Source: Litsea cubeba
Lineage: Eukaryota > Streptophyta > Magnoliopsida > Laurales > Lauraceae
Reading direction: 5' to 3'
Assembly (NCBI GenBank): GCA_012931725.1
Contig: CM022946.1
Location: forward strand, 2,013,689 to 2,077,688
DNA length: 64,000 nt
This document shows, one piece after another, positions 20,887-33,516 of this stretch. The position numbers were made by a program, and so were the translations under genes. Numbering within the stretch: position 1 is the first letter of the stretch; every line of letters starts with the position of its first letter. The notes below the pieces were generated by a model. The model saw nothing but the letters and a program-made list of their open reading frames with translations. It had not been told where the DNA came from and did no database searches.

Positions 20887-23800
20887 CATGTCCAAAAACT
20901 AATATGAAATTTCAGATATTTGCATATAATAACCTCTCTTGAAGTTACATGATAGAGACCACTGGTGAGCATGAATAAGGCTGTGGCCTGTGGGAATGAA
21001 TACTACTAGAGTACTAGTTCATGAAGGGTCCATTCCAGTATGATTTGGACACTAAACATGGATTTGGATATAATTGAATTGCACCCTTATCTAGGACCAA
21101 ATCTTTTAAAGGGCTACATATTGGAGCCTTCAAACTTTCGCTCATCGACTTCTAATGACCTTTAATTTTAGACTTAGGACATTGTTGGAAAGAGAAGTGA
21201 TATTGGCACTCCTTTTTTTTACAAAGGACACTCATTTTCCTTCATAAAATTTTAGAGTGCATTCATAAAAAAAAAAGAGAAGGAAAGGGAGTGTCAATAT
21301 CAATTACCCGTTGAAAACGCTATCCATTTGAAATAGGGTTGCCGAATGAGTATAAAATTATCTCTCATAATACACCTGTACGTATGCATTATAAACAAAG
21401 GGATCAGGTGGGGCTCCACTTTGATTGCATGTGGTTGCTTTGCTGCCCTTGAAAGAAACGCTCCAATACAAAATTACAAACTTCCTACCAAATCCATAAC
21501 TGGTAAAATCTAACTTCAAAATCACTCCTGCAGAATCCCCTTAAACCGTACGAGGAAACGACAAAAGATCAGAGAAAGAAAAGAACCTGTGATGACCCTT
21601 GATGCCCTAGTAGGTTACATTTACATACAGTGATACATCCACACATTTCACATTGATAGGAATAGGCTCCACCGAAGATTGAACACATGATTAAAAACCT
21701 GATTAGGTGCTGATTTGGCTTCGCGCTGAATGTGGCACTAATCACAAGTGGGACCCAATCTTATGTTACTGGATTTTTGAGGATTAAGAGATGGGAATGG
21801 GATTCATATTAAACAGTCCAGATTATAACCGCGCGGGCCTCATGATGGAGTTCCATTGTTACACGATTTCCATTTAGTTGGTGTAAGAATTTAACCCTTC
21901 AGTGTCGTTTGAGAAGGTCATTAATTAATCTGAAGAAATAATGTATCAACACATCGTGGCCCACTTTTAAAGGGACGAGGATAATGATCAGGATCCAATA
22001 ATCAATGGGCATTAACACCTCATCTAATTAAACCCAATATAAAAGGGAGTACAAAAACAAACCACCCTGGATAACAAGGACTTGGATCAACTCAAATCAC
22101 CCCTTAAATGCAAAAAAACAATTGTAAGCATCATCATCTCCATACCTGCAAAAGTCCTTGCTATTACTTTGGAGAAGGTCGAATCAAGGAGAGCCACTTA
22201 TATCCATTAATCATGTCAACATCTTATCACATGTATAAGATAAATCACAAATACTGCCTCTACTTAAATATATACAAGCACAAGTACAAATTAGGTGAAG
22301 TTTGACTCTGGGTGGTCAACAGGAATACACATTGATTAGTTGCTTCATTGAGCTCAAAGCCTCTCTTTTTTAATCTCTCAAACAAAGAAATTATAAGTAT
22401 CAGATAGCAACGTGGTTCCTACCCAACTTCTAAGACGTAGACTACAGGCTGGATCCGTAGTGCGTCAACGACTTTTTTTTATGTTAGTGGAATAATGGTA
22501 ATGCTTAAAAAGTTGTTTTCTTTTTTCTTTTTTCTAGGGATTTCTACGAAAATACTTAGCATCAACTTTGATTAGACGGATTGATTAAGAAATGTTAAAA
22601 AATTATCGAAGGGTACCGTTAGGGTTAGTTTGAAATAAAACCTCGTGGGGACGATATCGTTAGGACGCGTTAAAAAAAAAAAAAACTCGTGAATTTTCCC
22701 TTTTTTCCCGGTGGCATGAGGGGCGGCAAAACCATTTGAAAAATTAAGATTTTGGGGGATGGGGGAGGAATATGAAAAGTTCAAGAAATCTCTATTAAAA
22801 TAGAGGGGGGCCCTAATTTGGGTCGACCAAATCCTTCCTTTAGCAGATGTGAATTAGTCAGTGGTTGAAAAGATTAGCACTAATTACCAAATCCTAAACC
22901 TTATGCAGATATTTTTTTTTCATGGGAATAATACACTGCAAACATGGGAATATGCCATTTGTATTCCAGCTGGGACTCCGAAACTGGCAAATTGGCATCA
23001 TGACTCTGGTGATAAGTGGATCCCACTTTTCTTTCCAAGCACATGCCATCAAAACTGGGCCTGATGCATAATTAAACACATTGGTCCCCACACACATCTC
23101 CACCATTGAAAAGCACAGGTACTTTAGCCACCGGAGCAGATCACTTTGTCGGGTGCCAACAGAACATCAAATCTGGCATCCTGCAAGTTGTGACTGGCAA
23201 ACTTTCAGATGACGCTGACAGTCAATTTCACGCCTCTTCCACCTTACGCAGGTTGGCTGCCACCCACATATGATATGAATATGATCCATCCATTCCTGTC
23301 CCCCAATTTTTATTGTTTAGCAAGTGGTAAGTAAACTCTATCATGTTACCATATAAATGTATGGAATCACATATTGGTCATCCAATCTACTCTTATCATC
23401 AGTTCATCAAATATTGGTCACCCCAAATTCAAAACCTTTTGCCCACATTTCAATAAAATTGATTCAAGGGTCACTATTTCTTCCTTTTTATCATGTTTTG
23501 GCTTAAAAAAAGTAGAGTTTAAAAGTAGACACCAACTTTATATAACTTTTTCCACCACAAATAACTTTTTCTTGATTTATTAAATTAAAATAAAGTGTGG
23601 TAGAGTAAATTCAACGTAAGAGACAACTTCATATAAACAAATATTATTTTATAATATATTTTATCTTATATTTATTAATATTTTTCTTGATTTGATATTT
23701 ATTTCATACTTACTTACGTTATCGTATATATAAACAAACATGCCTCGGAGCTCCACAGCAATGTCCACCGATTAAAAATAAAAGTTGGTCCTACTGTAAA

Positions 23801-24160
23801 ATTGATCATATTAGTAACTTTCGTTGATAATACATAAAATTGTGTGAGTAAAGTTCTTAATCATATGGTAAAAATTTGGCCCCACTTTCCAGAAATGGAA
23901 AGATCCAAGGAGATACTTACAAACATTGAATGGTCCCCAAAAGCTAGTACACCTTCTTATCCCCCACTAATTGTAAAAAATTTTAACCTAAAAATCTTAA
24001 CATTCTCATCGAGTTATATTTGACATCCACACACCAACGGACAAATGCAACGGGACGAGAAAAGAAACGGGCCCCAATTTATCTGACTTGGTCCCACACA
24101 GGCAACGGCTGCAAAACAAGGCCCCGCTGGGTCCCACCTCCTTGTGATCTCCCATCCTCA
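20887..24160. other. Gene-free interval upstream of IPUT1
   Basis: No protein gene is supported. It contains a small foldback element (21,199-21,301), homopolymer runs near 22,465 and 22,672, and an AT-rich block (about 23,580-23,740). Confidence 0.6.
21199..21301. mobile_element. Small foldback MITE
   Basis: GATATTGGCACTCC (21199-21212) pairs with GGAGTGTCAATATC (21288-21301), 13 of 14 positions. T and A runs lie just inside the two arms. It is 103 bases long and has no coding capacity. Target duplication is uncertain. Confidence 0.6.
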
Positions 24161-24164
24161 TCTC

Positions 24165-24170
24165 TATAAA
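24165..24170 (+). promoter_or_regulatory. TATA box of IPUT1
   Basis: CTCTATAAATAC lies 278 bases before the IPUT1 ATG. A transcript starting about 30 bases downstream would have a leader of roughly 245 bases. Confidence 0.65.
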
Positions 24171-24322
24171 TACAATCGAACTCGTTTTCGTTTTCTCTGG
24201 GCTCGCTTTCTCCTCTCCTGTCTGCAATTCTCTGGCGACCGGTTTAGTTTGATTTCCGGCAGTTTCATCGTCTCCGGCGAGATTCGTGGCCGGAAACTTC
24301 AACTGCAGTTATAGAGCTTGAA

Positions 24323-24340
24323 ATGCGGAGAGATCTGTAG
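24323..24340 (+). promoter_or_regulatory. Five-codon upstream ORF in the IPUT1 leader
   Basis: ATG at 24323 is followed by four codons and TAG at 24338-24340 (M-R-R-D-L). It ends about 100 bases before the main start, so it should lie inside the leader if the TATA box at 24165 is used. A regulatory effect is possible but not shown. Confidence 0.45.
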
Positions 24341-24442
24341 ATTCTTTTCTATAGTTCTTCTTCTGTGTAGAATCTACAGAGCTGATTGATTGATTTGGAA
24401 AGTTTGAGTCTTTGAGTGGTAGCTGAAAAGGGGAGAGAGAGA

Positions 24443-27400
24443 ATGGAAGAGACATGGCAGAGGAAGCAAGGATTAGGGTTTTGGAGGAGGTGTGTTTTGA
24501 TGGTTTTAGTGGTTTTGATGGCGATTGGATCGGCGAGGGGTGAAGAGGAGGAGAAGAGATTTAGGAACGCATACGCGGCGATGATGTACGTTGGGACGCC
24601 GAGGGACTACGAATTCTACGTGGGCCTGCGGGTCATGCTCAGATCTCTGAAAAATCTCAAGGTTGAAGCTGATCTCGTAGTCATCGCCTCCGTCGACGTT
24701 CCGACTCAATGGACCGAAACTCTGTAAGTCGGATCGTCTTCTCCCTCTCTCTCTCTCTCTCTCTCTTGTATGTGACGTTTTTTTTTAATTAATTAAAGTG
24801 GGGTCCATGTTTTGATCATTACTGGATCGATTAACGGACCTGATTGACGCCTGATGATGGGATGAGATCAGAGCCGTATGATTTGGTTTTGAAATGACAA
24901 TCTGATCGGACGGTTCGGATTTGTGAGTCATTTTTTTATTATGGTATAGGTGTAGGTGGATGTAGATAGCTGGTAGTGCATGAGGATTACGGGGACCACA
25001 TTGTGGCAGAGATATTTCCTAGGAGAGGATAAGAATCTTGGCATGTGGAGCCATTGGTTGGGTCAAAATGTCTAATGAGACTATGAATTTTAATGACTAA
25101 TACAGTTGTTTAGCTTAGACGACTGGAAATATTAACTGGGGTTAATTTTGAAGAATGTTAGACCATGGTCGTTCCCTTGGGTGAGTTCATTTCTTTTTTC
25201 CTTTCTTTGCTAGGGTGTCTAGTATCTTTGAGAACTAATTATTTTTCGACCACCTAAGGTCGCGGCCTTCCCCATACACGGGGTAAGTCAAGTTTTTACC
25301 GGCTCGGGTAAGTGGCTCAAGAAGAAAGCATAAAATTTAAAATTACAACCTTTATCTTCGGTGCCTTTTGAGTTCCATTGGAAAGGAATTTATCGTGGGA
25401 CACTTTGAATTGAAGGATCCACTCCCTTTCAAATCATGATTTCTGAGTCAAAGTCTCGTAGGACACCAACTCCCTAGTCCCTATAACACGCCACGTCATT
25501 GGTGGAATCCGGATTCTAAGACGCATTGACTCATTAGAAATCCTGAGTTGATGGAGTGAACCTAATGGGGGCCCTACCTAGTGAAGGACTCACTTTTTTT
25601 TTTAAAAGGGAATTACCTTAATAGGTAGTTGGATTTTATAGACAAATTCAGGACTTTTTAGAGTCAGACTAGGAATTTTAATGTGGCTTTGGAGGTGGAC
25701 TCAAGTCTAATGTGGCAACTACCGCACATCCATATATGTGGGGTACTCCATTGGGCCTACCCTACTGCAAATCTAAGTCACTTAATAAATGCCCTCACCT
25801 TTAATGAGATGTCCCTGAATTTTTCTATTAGAAGTTGACCTCATTGTAAGATTAAGGCATATGATAAATAATATAATTTATAAATATAATTAAAATCGTC
25901 TTAACTATATTATTCATCACGTATTTAATCTTATGGTGAGACTAACTTCCATTGCAGTAAACTGACTTTGAAATAGTGGCTTTACCTTTTCATTTTCTTT
26001 TCCGTAAAATTAGGATTGAAAAAAAAATAAAGGAAAAAAAATTAGAAAGAGTACTCCACACCCAAACAATGCTTTTGGTGTTGTATAGTGGAGGGATTAT
26101 CAAAATGTTGTGATTAATGATGCCTAGGTGATCTCTCTCTATTAAGTCTCAAGTGTCAAAAAGTCTCAATAACGTGTACATGTCTACGACTTTTCTTTCT
26201 TCAAAAAGCTTTTCAAACAATAGCAAGATTGGATCTCTTTCCGAGGCAAGAAGGATCAGGACGAAGTCCCACACGTTACTGAGAAAGAAAGAATCCAAAA
26301 ACTATGTTATCATGTCTTTCGTGCCAATTCAACAAAAACTGAAAATTCAACTCTGTCGTCTAAACAAAACTCAAAAGACTCAGTCACCTGTACCAACTTG
26401 CACATTCCATTCCTTGGCATCCTTGGCCGATGTGATTGTGAAGCACTAAGGTCTTGTCTTGGGCCCATCTTATATCCATTTGCTTCTTCTAAAATATTAG
26501 TGTTCTCATTAATATATTTTTATACTCTCATGAAGCTTTATCCCTAGATTCATAAAACAAAAGTTTTTTTCTTGGAACAATAAGAGAATAGTGACTTAGC
26601 CGATGGTAAACCATGCACGTTCCTCTACGAGGAGACAAAAGTAGCGTAAAATAAAGGGTTAAATTAAGAAAAAAGAAAAAAAAAAGAAAGAGAAACGATC
26701 CCTCCCCCACCCATAGTCATGGATTACGGAGAGATTGGCACACATCCGAATTAAGTAGACCGTTGGATTGACTGTGCACTCAGAAAAACTTATTTGGCAT
26801 GGATGAAGTGCTGATCCAAGCCTTTGCTCAAATGGGGCCCACCCCACCTCACAATTAATAAAAGGATAGGTAGCAAAATAAATTGCCTTGGTTCTGCAGC
26901 CTTTGCTCTTCCTTGGAGTAGATGCAATGACCCATCCAGTTCAAACCCAACAAAATGGTCTACGCGTTTTCAAAACATCTAAATGGCAAACTCCATGTGG
27001 TCATGACTACTGAGTCTACTCTAATATTATGTAGGTAGGAGAAGAAAGTCCGGATAAAACAAGCAATTCAGCTTCACACCAACCGGCGAAACTGTCAAAG
27101 GCGAAAAAGGTTGAAAAGGCCCAACTACTCCGTTTCACCGACAACTGTGAAAGGGATGGTGGGAAGTTAAAAATGATTTAACCCTTCAGATGCTATTAGC
27201 CCCAACATTAAAAAGGTGTTGATTGCCAGCAGTTCACTTGCTTCAATGTAAACTGTTCATAAGGCCGATCATAAGTGGAGTTAAAACTGATACCCTTCTT
27301 ATCAGTAATTTGGTAAATGACTAATTCACAAATTTTACTGATTTATATTTTGACTTTCTTTGAATTAGATGATCGACAATGGTCTATTCAAGTGCATTTG

Positions 27401-29678
27401 GGTCGGTATTGTTAATCTAAAACTTGGCAAGGGATCATTTCTAGAGCAAAATACAGACTTCAATAAAAAAGAAAATTAAAGTCCCAATCGATTTTTGAGA
27501 GAGAATTACAAATGTAAAGAAGGACTGTTTGGAAGCTGTCTCATTGGCTAGCTCCTCTATTTTTGAAAGTAAACACCAAAGTTGGCTTGACACTCCCAAC
27601 TCTCCAAGTGGGTGGGCAATGGAGTTTTTTTTTTTTAAATGAAATTCTATCTTTTTTCTTGCCTGTGAACTTATGACGAGCAAGTATAATTTCATAGATT
27701 ATATTCTCGTTAAAGATTCGTCAAATAAATAGGCCTAATGACATTTTAGTGATGTAACAATATTTGGCGGATTAGTTATATCTATAGAATGTTAGCATGA
27801 ATGAGTGCACAAACAATGTGAAAATAGAAATTTTGTATTCCAACAAAAACCCAAGCAGTGTAATAACCTCTGTGCCACATCCACCACATATGATATAACT
27901 TCTGTGAGAAACTATGAACATTAATCAAAATCTAATGTGTAATCTAGTTACTAAGATAAATTTGTGTAACCACAGGAAGAATGAAGATGGTGTGAAGTTG
28001 TTGATGGTGAAGAACATGGAGAATCCATACCAGAAGCAGAACAATTTTGACAACAGGTTCAAGCTGACATTGAACAAGTTGTATGCCTGGAGCCTGGTGG
28101 ATTATGATAGAGTTGTCATGCTAGATTCCGACAACCTCTTCCTACACAATACGGATGAGCTCTTCCAGTGTGGCCAGTTCTGCGCCGTCTTCATTAACCC
28201 CTGCATCTTCCACACTGGCCTCTTTGTTTTGCAGGTAACTGGGGATTTTATATATGAAATTTGCATAATTTCCTTCTCAGAGAGATATATTAGGAAGATT
28301 CTGGATTGATATATCAGAATGTGTCAAGATATTGATTATCTTCTGATAGGATTGGATGAATGCTGATTATCTGAAAAAACTAGAAAAATATCCATAATTC
28401 ATTAGATGGTAGGATTGTATGATTTTTCTTTCATAATTAGATAGCATTTGTACTCTCTAGTCCCTGCCTATATATGTAGTCCATTCTTTCAATGGAATCA
28501 TGTATTGGGTTTTATGAAAATGTAGTCTCTGAAGTTTGTCTATTTCCATCTCTTTTCCCCCTTCATCTGGAGATGCAGCCATCAATGGAGGTCTTTAAGA
28601 ACATGCTTCATGAATTGGAGATTGGTCGAAACAACCCAGATGGTGCTGACCAGGGTTTTCTAACTAGCTACTTCTCAGACTTGCTAAACCAGCCATTGTT
28701 CCATCCACCTGCCAATGGCACCAAGCTCGACGGCACCTACCGACTTCCTTTGGGCTACCAAATGGATGCTTCCTATTACTGTATGTAGCAGCAAACCCGT
28801 TTTCCATTTTTTCTTTTTGAGTTTAGGCTGCAATTGCATTTCCTTCCCCTTCAGCTCGAGCAGTGATCACCCCTTTTTCCTCATGCAGATCTAAAGCTTA
28901 AGTGGAGAGTACCTTGCGGGCCTAACAGTGTGATCACTTTTCCAAGCGCACCATTGTTCAAGCCATGGTATTGGTGGTCATGGCCAGTCCTACCATTGGG
29001 CATTTTGTGGCATGAACAACGGATAAAAACCGTGGGGTATGCATTTTTTATAATCAACAGTAGCATCATCATTCAATCATGTAATTAGAAGCGTGTTCAG
29101 GTTAAGTAATCCTGATTTAGTGTCATTGTTTAAGCAGGTATGGTGCGGAGATCCCAGTGGTATTGATTGAATCAGCATTATACCTGCTTGTCTTGGTGGT
29201 GACCCGATTTTCACGCCCCAACATCACCAAGTTGTGTTACAAACAGCCAGAGAAGAATTTCATATGGTTACAGACCATGGTGAAGATGGCAGCCGTGTGG
29301 TCCATGTTAGCCGCCTACATGGTTCCCTTCTTCTTCATCCCTCGGACCGTGCATCCGCTCCTAGGCTGGGCCCTCTATTTGCTGGGCTCTTCAGCGCTCT
29401 CCTCGATCATCATCAACACCTTCCTGCTGCCACCCCTCCCAGTCCTAATGCCATGGCTAGGAATCATAGGTGCCCTTGCAGTCACGGCCTTCCCTTGGTA
29501 TTCCAATGGCATTGTTCGGGCCTTGGCTCTGTTTGGTTATAGTTTCTGTTTTGCTCCACTTTTGTGGGGATCCCTGCAAAAGGTGCTGGCTTGCTTGAAT
29601 GTTACGCTTGAGCGCGAGGCCTTTTTACCAAGGCTGGGAGAGTATGTGCAGTCTCCTCAATCCAGCAAGCTCTATTGA
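24443..29678 (+). CDS. IPUT1: Inositol phosphorylceramide glucuronosyltransferase (IPUT1/PGSIP6-like)
   Basis: The protein transfers glucuronic acid from UDP-GlcA to inositol phosphorylceramide, the first sugar step of plant GIPC sphingolipids, at the Golgi (family knowledge). Five exons join in frame: 24443-24723, 27976-28234, 28579-28780, 28889-29036 and 29138-29678, for 476 residues. All introns are GT..AG. An N-terminal hydrophobic segment (about 14-32) is followed by a GT8 glycosyltransferase domain with YAAMMYVGTPRDYEFYV and a DxD motif (DSD, residues 144-146, in RVVMLDSDNLFL). Then come CGQFCAVFINPCIFHTGLF and NPDGADQGFL. Exon 5 encodes about five C-terminal membrane segments, typical of PGSIP6 and absent from the xylan GUX enzymes. 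The ATG at 24443 has a good context (A at -3, G at +4). Intron 1 is 3.25 kb. A possible AATAAA signal lies at 30020. Confidence 0.95.
24741..24764. repeat. (TC)n microsatellite in IPUT1 intron 1
   Basis: A CT run starts about 17 bases inside intron 1, just after the donor site. Confidence 0.9.
25600..25765. repeat. Dispersed repeat copy shared with 31,730-31,880
   Basis: GGTAGTTGGATTTTATAGACAAATTCA, read in pieces, matches GGTAGTTGGGTTTGGGGGGCAAATTCA at 31,733. Both continue with GTGG-TTT-GAGGTGG/GAAAGTGG and then CC-CACA--CATGTA-type text. The two copies look like relics of one element of unknown type. Borders are approximate. Confidence 0.45.
25831..25949. mobile_element. Small foldback MITE in IPUT1 intron 1
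   Basis: GAAGTTGACCTCATTGTAAG (25831-) pairs imperfectly with the arm ending ATGGTGAGACTAACTTC (-25949), about 19 of 25 positions. The centre is AT-rich. Fragments resembling the arm (GTTGGTCC-CTGTAA-ATTGA) occur near 23,786 and 57,589. Confidence 0.5.
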
Positions 29679-30557
29679 GGTGAAACCCAGTTCATCAAAC
29701 TGGAAGAACATGAAGATTTGCAACAACGAATTCTAGTCTCTGTTGCACTCATTCCTGCTTTGTGATTACATCATTTTTTAACTTACACTTGCAACAAAAG
29801 AGGTGGAAAATCAAATTCTGACGGGGATATCTATTGTTTTGTCGAGAAAAGGGGATCATTAGTGATTTTCTTGTTGAAAAGCAGAATATGTAACTGGGGG
29901 TTGCAACGCAAGCTTTGTAAAGACCCATAGCAATTGGCTTAGGCCCATTGTACATTTACTTGATATCTAGACAAGTACATTTATCATATCTTTTGAAGTC
30001 ATGACTCCAATTTATTTCCAATAAATCAATGGACTTTTCTCTGGTAAATGTAGAATAAAACTTCTACTACTCAGTGAAACAGCCACAAAATCTAATTTTA
30101 TCAACCACCTTTCCATAGTTTTATGACTAAGGAGACAAGTTTCATTGTAAACAAGAATCTTTCATGTGCCAATAGTATGAATCTAAGAAAATCTTCTACC
30201 CCCATTGACATTGGAAATGTTAAAATTTTCATCAAATTTTTTGAGTGACGAGAAGCAGTAGAACTCCATGTGTGATTCAGTAAGACTCACCATATCTGAT
30301 CACTAGATGAAACTGTGCTTGTGCTCTTTGTAGATTGGATGAACACACACACACACGAGAGTGTTGTGCACGCAATTTGTGACAAATCAATCACACAAAA
30401 AGCATACACCCAAAAAGGGAGGAATCACTCAAGAAATTTACATGATTAGGTGGTGTGGCTATGTCCAAGTATAAAGAAAAACGTCTTTCTATTCCACTCT
30501 TACTTTTTTGGGTATGGTTCACAAGTTACATCATATATATATATATATATACATATA

Positions 30558-30930
30558 TATATGAGCAAGGCTCTCCTAAGCTTAAGCTTATGATATGATT
30601 CCGTAAGCTAATGCTTCTAGGGCCCATCCTTGATCCATCCAAATGGACCAAACACACGACCCCCTTAAATTGCACAAGCCCACCAACTTTTGGTCAAATC
30701 CGAGTTTACTAGACCGTTGGATCAACTATGTACCAATCCGAATAGACCGTTGACCATTAAACTTTTGGTGCCCAGATGGAGATGATAGAAACCACGATTT
30801 GGGCTGATTTTTTGTAGGAAGGAGGGTCCTCGGGAGTCCTTGAAATCCCCCCCACCCCCATCTCCATATGGGTCCCCAAGTGGGCCCCACTACATAATTG
30901 AGCTTACTTCAGCTTACCTTATCTTAAACC
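30558..30930. mobile_element. Possible non-autonomous TIR element
   Basis: The left side has TAAGCTTAAGCTTATGATATG...GGGCCCATCC. The right side has TGGGCCCCACTACATAATTGAGCTTACTTCAGCTTA, an imperfect inverse. GACCGTTGGAT words lie inside, as in 56,163-56,523. No target duplication could be fixed. Confidence 0.4.
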
Positions 30931-32627
30931 CTAAAAATAGAACTTTATCTTTCTTAAACCATAAGAAAATACGATACACTCAGTAAAATACTTTGGAACC
31001 AAAATCTGGTCCTGGCTACCCAATGGACCAATCCGATTAATCGGGAATACAAGATATCAACCCAACAGAAAGTACAATGTGTTGGTCTCAATAGCATTTT
31101 TGAGAGGTGATGAAAGTCAGTTTTTTGCATCATACATTGGGTGCTAATGGACATATAGTATACTAATTTGAATCTGCAACTACCCACAAAGAGTCAAGAT
31201 CTCCTCTTGATTCGCATAACTGAAAAAGATCTACACAGTAGCTAGCTCTGCAAAGGACCAAAGTCACCTGAAATGCTCAAGTGAGGATGAGCCGAGTTGA
31301 AAGACACCTAATAAGAAATTCTCACCATAATAGGATGGTAATAGTACATGCCTATGTTAGTAGTGTTCCTGCCACTTTTATGGAATGTCATAGTTGAACT
31401 TCCCATTGAAGTAGAGTTAACTGTTTCCAGTTGAAATTGACAATTAGCTAGTTTAATGTTTCAGGTTCAACCATTTTGCTTGCAAGGAGCAATGCAAGGA
31501 CCCCTTAAACGGATGACTTGGTCAAAAGGATGATTTGGTTTGACTCTCCTTTTTATAGTGCTCTCCATGCTGGTGAAAAATTCTAAAAAATGAGTGAAAG
31601 ATGAAATCCAAAACTAGGGATAAAAATTAGTTTCAGAAGGTTGGGCCATGTTAGAGATAGTGTTAATTTAAAGATAAAATTTGCTTCTACACAAGGACCT
31701 AGGATATCCGTTCGAGGGAGTAGGACCTAAAAAGGTAGTTGGGTTTGGGGGGCAAATTCACAATTTTCATGTGGGTTTTAGGACAGGACCAGTATTTTTA
31801 TGTGGGTTTTGAAAGTGGGCCCAGGTCGGATGGTGCCACCGCCCCCACAAGCATGTACTTGGGTCTGCCCCTAGTATAAAGTCCTCTCTCCCAAGGAATG
31901 AATTTAGTAGGGTGATTGTGACAAACGAAAGGCAATTAATTGTGTCTTTGCCAAGCAGCCAGTGTACTGTTGTCTTCCCAGTTCCCACTTTTGTTTCTTC
32001 CACACAAATGACAAGGGTGTTTGCTTGGGTCAGAAAGGCAGAAATATGGCTGGATGGGCCCCCGAGAGAGCCAAAGGTGTGGGAATCCAAAACCCCTTAT
32101 ACCAGGTCCAACAGTCCAAGCACTATAAATCCTCTAGTGAGGCCCAATTCTTAAATCTAAACTCAATTAGTATTGAGCTGCAATCAAATTGCTCACTTGC
32201 AAAAACATGGAGTCTATATGCAAAAAGCAAAGGACTGAATCTATGTTACACATGAATATTGGTATATAATCTGACCCCTTTGCTTTTTGCACATTTATTG
32301 AGTGTGGTATGCATTATCAATTTCATGGAAGACCCAACTCTAATGCGCTCAGTTTACTGCCTGTTTCAAGCCCAAATAAAGGAGGAGAGTTGTGTGTGCT
32401 AAATAATTGGCGAAAAACTTTTATCAGATAGCATTAGCAACTGGCATAGAACTTACATGATACCTAAAACATGAATTATGACTTCTGAGACACTATTTAA
32501 TTTAATTAGAATGGATCCTACTCTAGTTGAAGCAAAACTGTCTCACTGATTTTAGAGTAATGGTTTGAGGGAATTGGAATACGTAGATGGGCCACGCTGG
32601 TGAATTTTTTATATTGCTTTGCACATA

Positions 32628-32796
32628 TAGGGATGTAAATGGGTCGGTTCCGGTCCTGGTCTACGATGGATTCGGAATTAGAACCGTTATTGAGGAGGTG
32701 GAACCGGAACCGTCTATTATAGACGCAAACTTGGTTTTTAACGGATTAAACCTCCGGATAATTAGAATCGGATACCCATTTACATCTACATCCCTA
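32628..32796. mobile_element. hAT-type MITE (169 bases)
   Basis: It begins TAGGGATGTAAATGGGT and ends ACCCATTTACATCTACATCCCTA, read in pieces. It is flanked by a perfect 8-base duplication TGCACATA (32620-32627 and 32797-32804). The interior repeats GGAACCG/CCGGA words. There is no coding capacity. Confidence 0.9.
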
Positions 32797-33516
32797 TGCA
32801 CATACAGCTTTTTTGACCTCACAGGAAACATATTTTAGTGTGGAGTTATTGACTCCATAGTTGAGCCACTGCCCACTGGGGAATTTACAACCTAAATTGT
32901 CGCCAGCTATCAAATGCATCTTAAATTCATATCTGGCAGATAGCTGATCTGGTGGGTCCACATGCACAAAAGTCATTACTCACATCACAAGTGATCTTTA
33001 TGCCTGCTTTTCACCTTCAATGTTAATCAATGTGCCCCCTCAAACCCCACCAACACACACACTGGAATCCATACCAAAAGCACTTTATTGAGCAAAAATA
33101 GCTCAAGTCCTAGGTGACCGTTGGAACAGGGGTGACTCAGGCTCAGCTCCCATCTTCTCCATCCTTTTTTTCCCTAACCTTTAGACAACATGATTATCAT
33201 ATGGATCTCCCCCACTTATCCAGGCCATTCAATTGGCCCAACCCAAATAGGATATGTGCTATAGATTCTCAATCAAATCAAGGATATGCAAGTGGGGCCC
33301 ACTGAAAGGAAGAGTGAAGGAAGAAGGAAAAAAAAAAAGAACCGTTGGGTCGAAAGTTTTCTTTGGTCCAACCAAAATAGGAGAGAAAACTTTGGATTCT
33401 CAATTGTCTCTATCCTCCTTCAAATTCCCTCAATTTCAGTGACACCCAGAAATCTTTATAATAACATCTCTGAAATCCGCTTCCTTACATTCCCATCTCA
33501 TCACCATTTATGAGAG

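Larger units (their letters stand above)
29679..33516. other. Intergenic interval between IPUT1 and the pectinesterase gene
   Basis: It contains the IPUT1 3' flank, an AT microsatellite (about 30,534-30,562), an element-like segment (30,558-30,930), a dispersed repeat (31,733-31,880) and a hAT-type MITE (32,628-32,796). The last 400 bases would contain the pectinesterase promoter; a weak TTATAAT lies near 33,457. No other gene is supported. Confidence 0.6.

Noticed and set aside
29234..29542. Second open frame over IPUT1 exon 5
   Set aside because: Out of frame with the conserved membrane segments of IPUT1 and without a recognisable domain.
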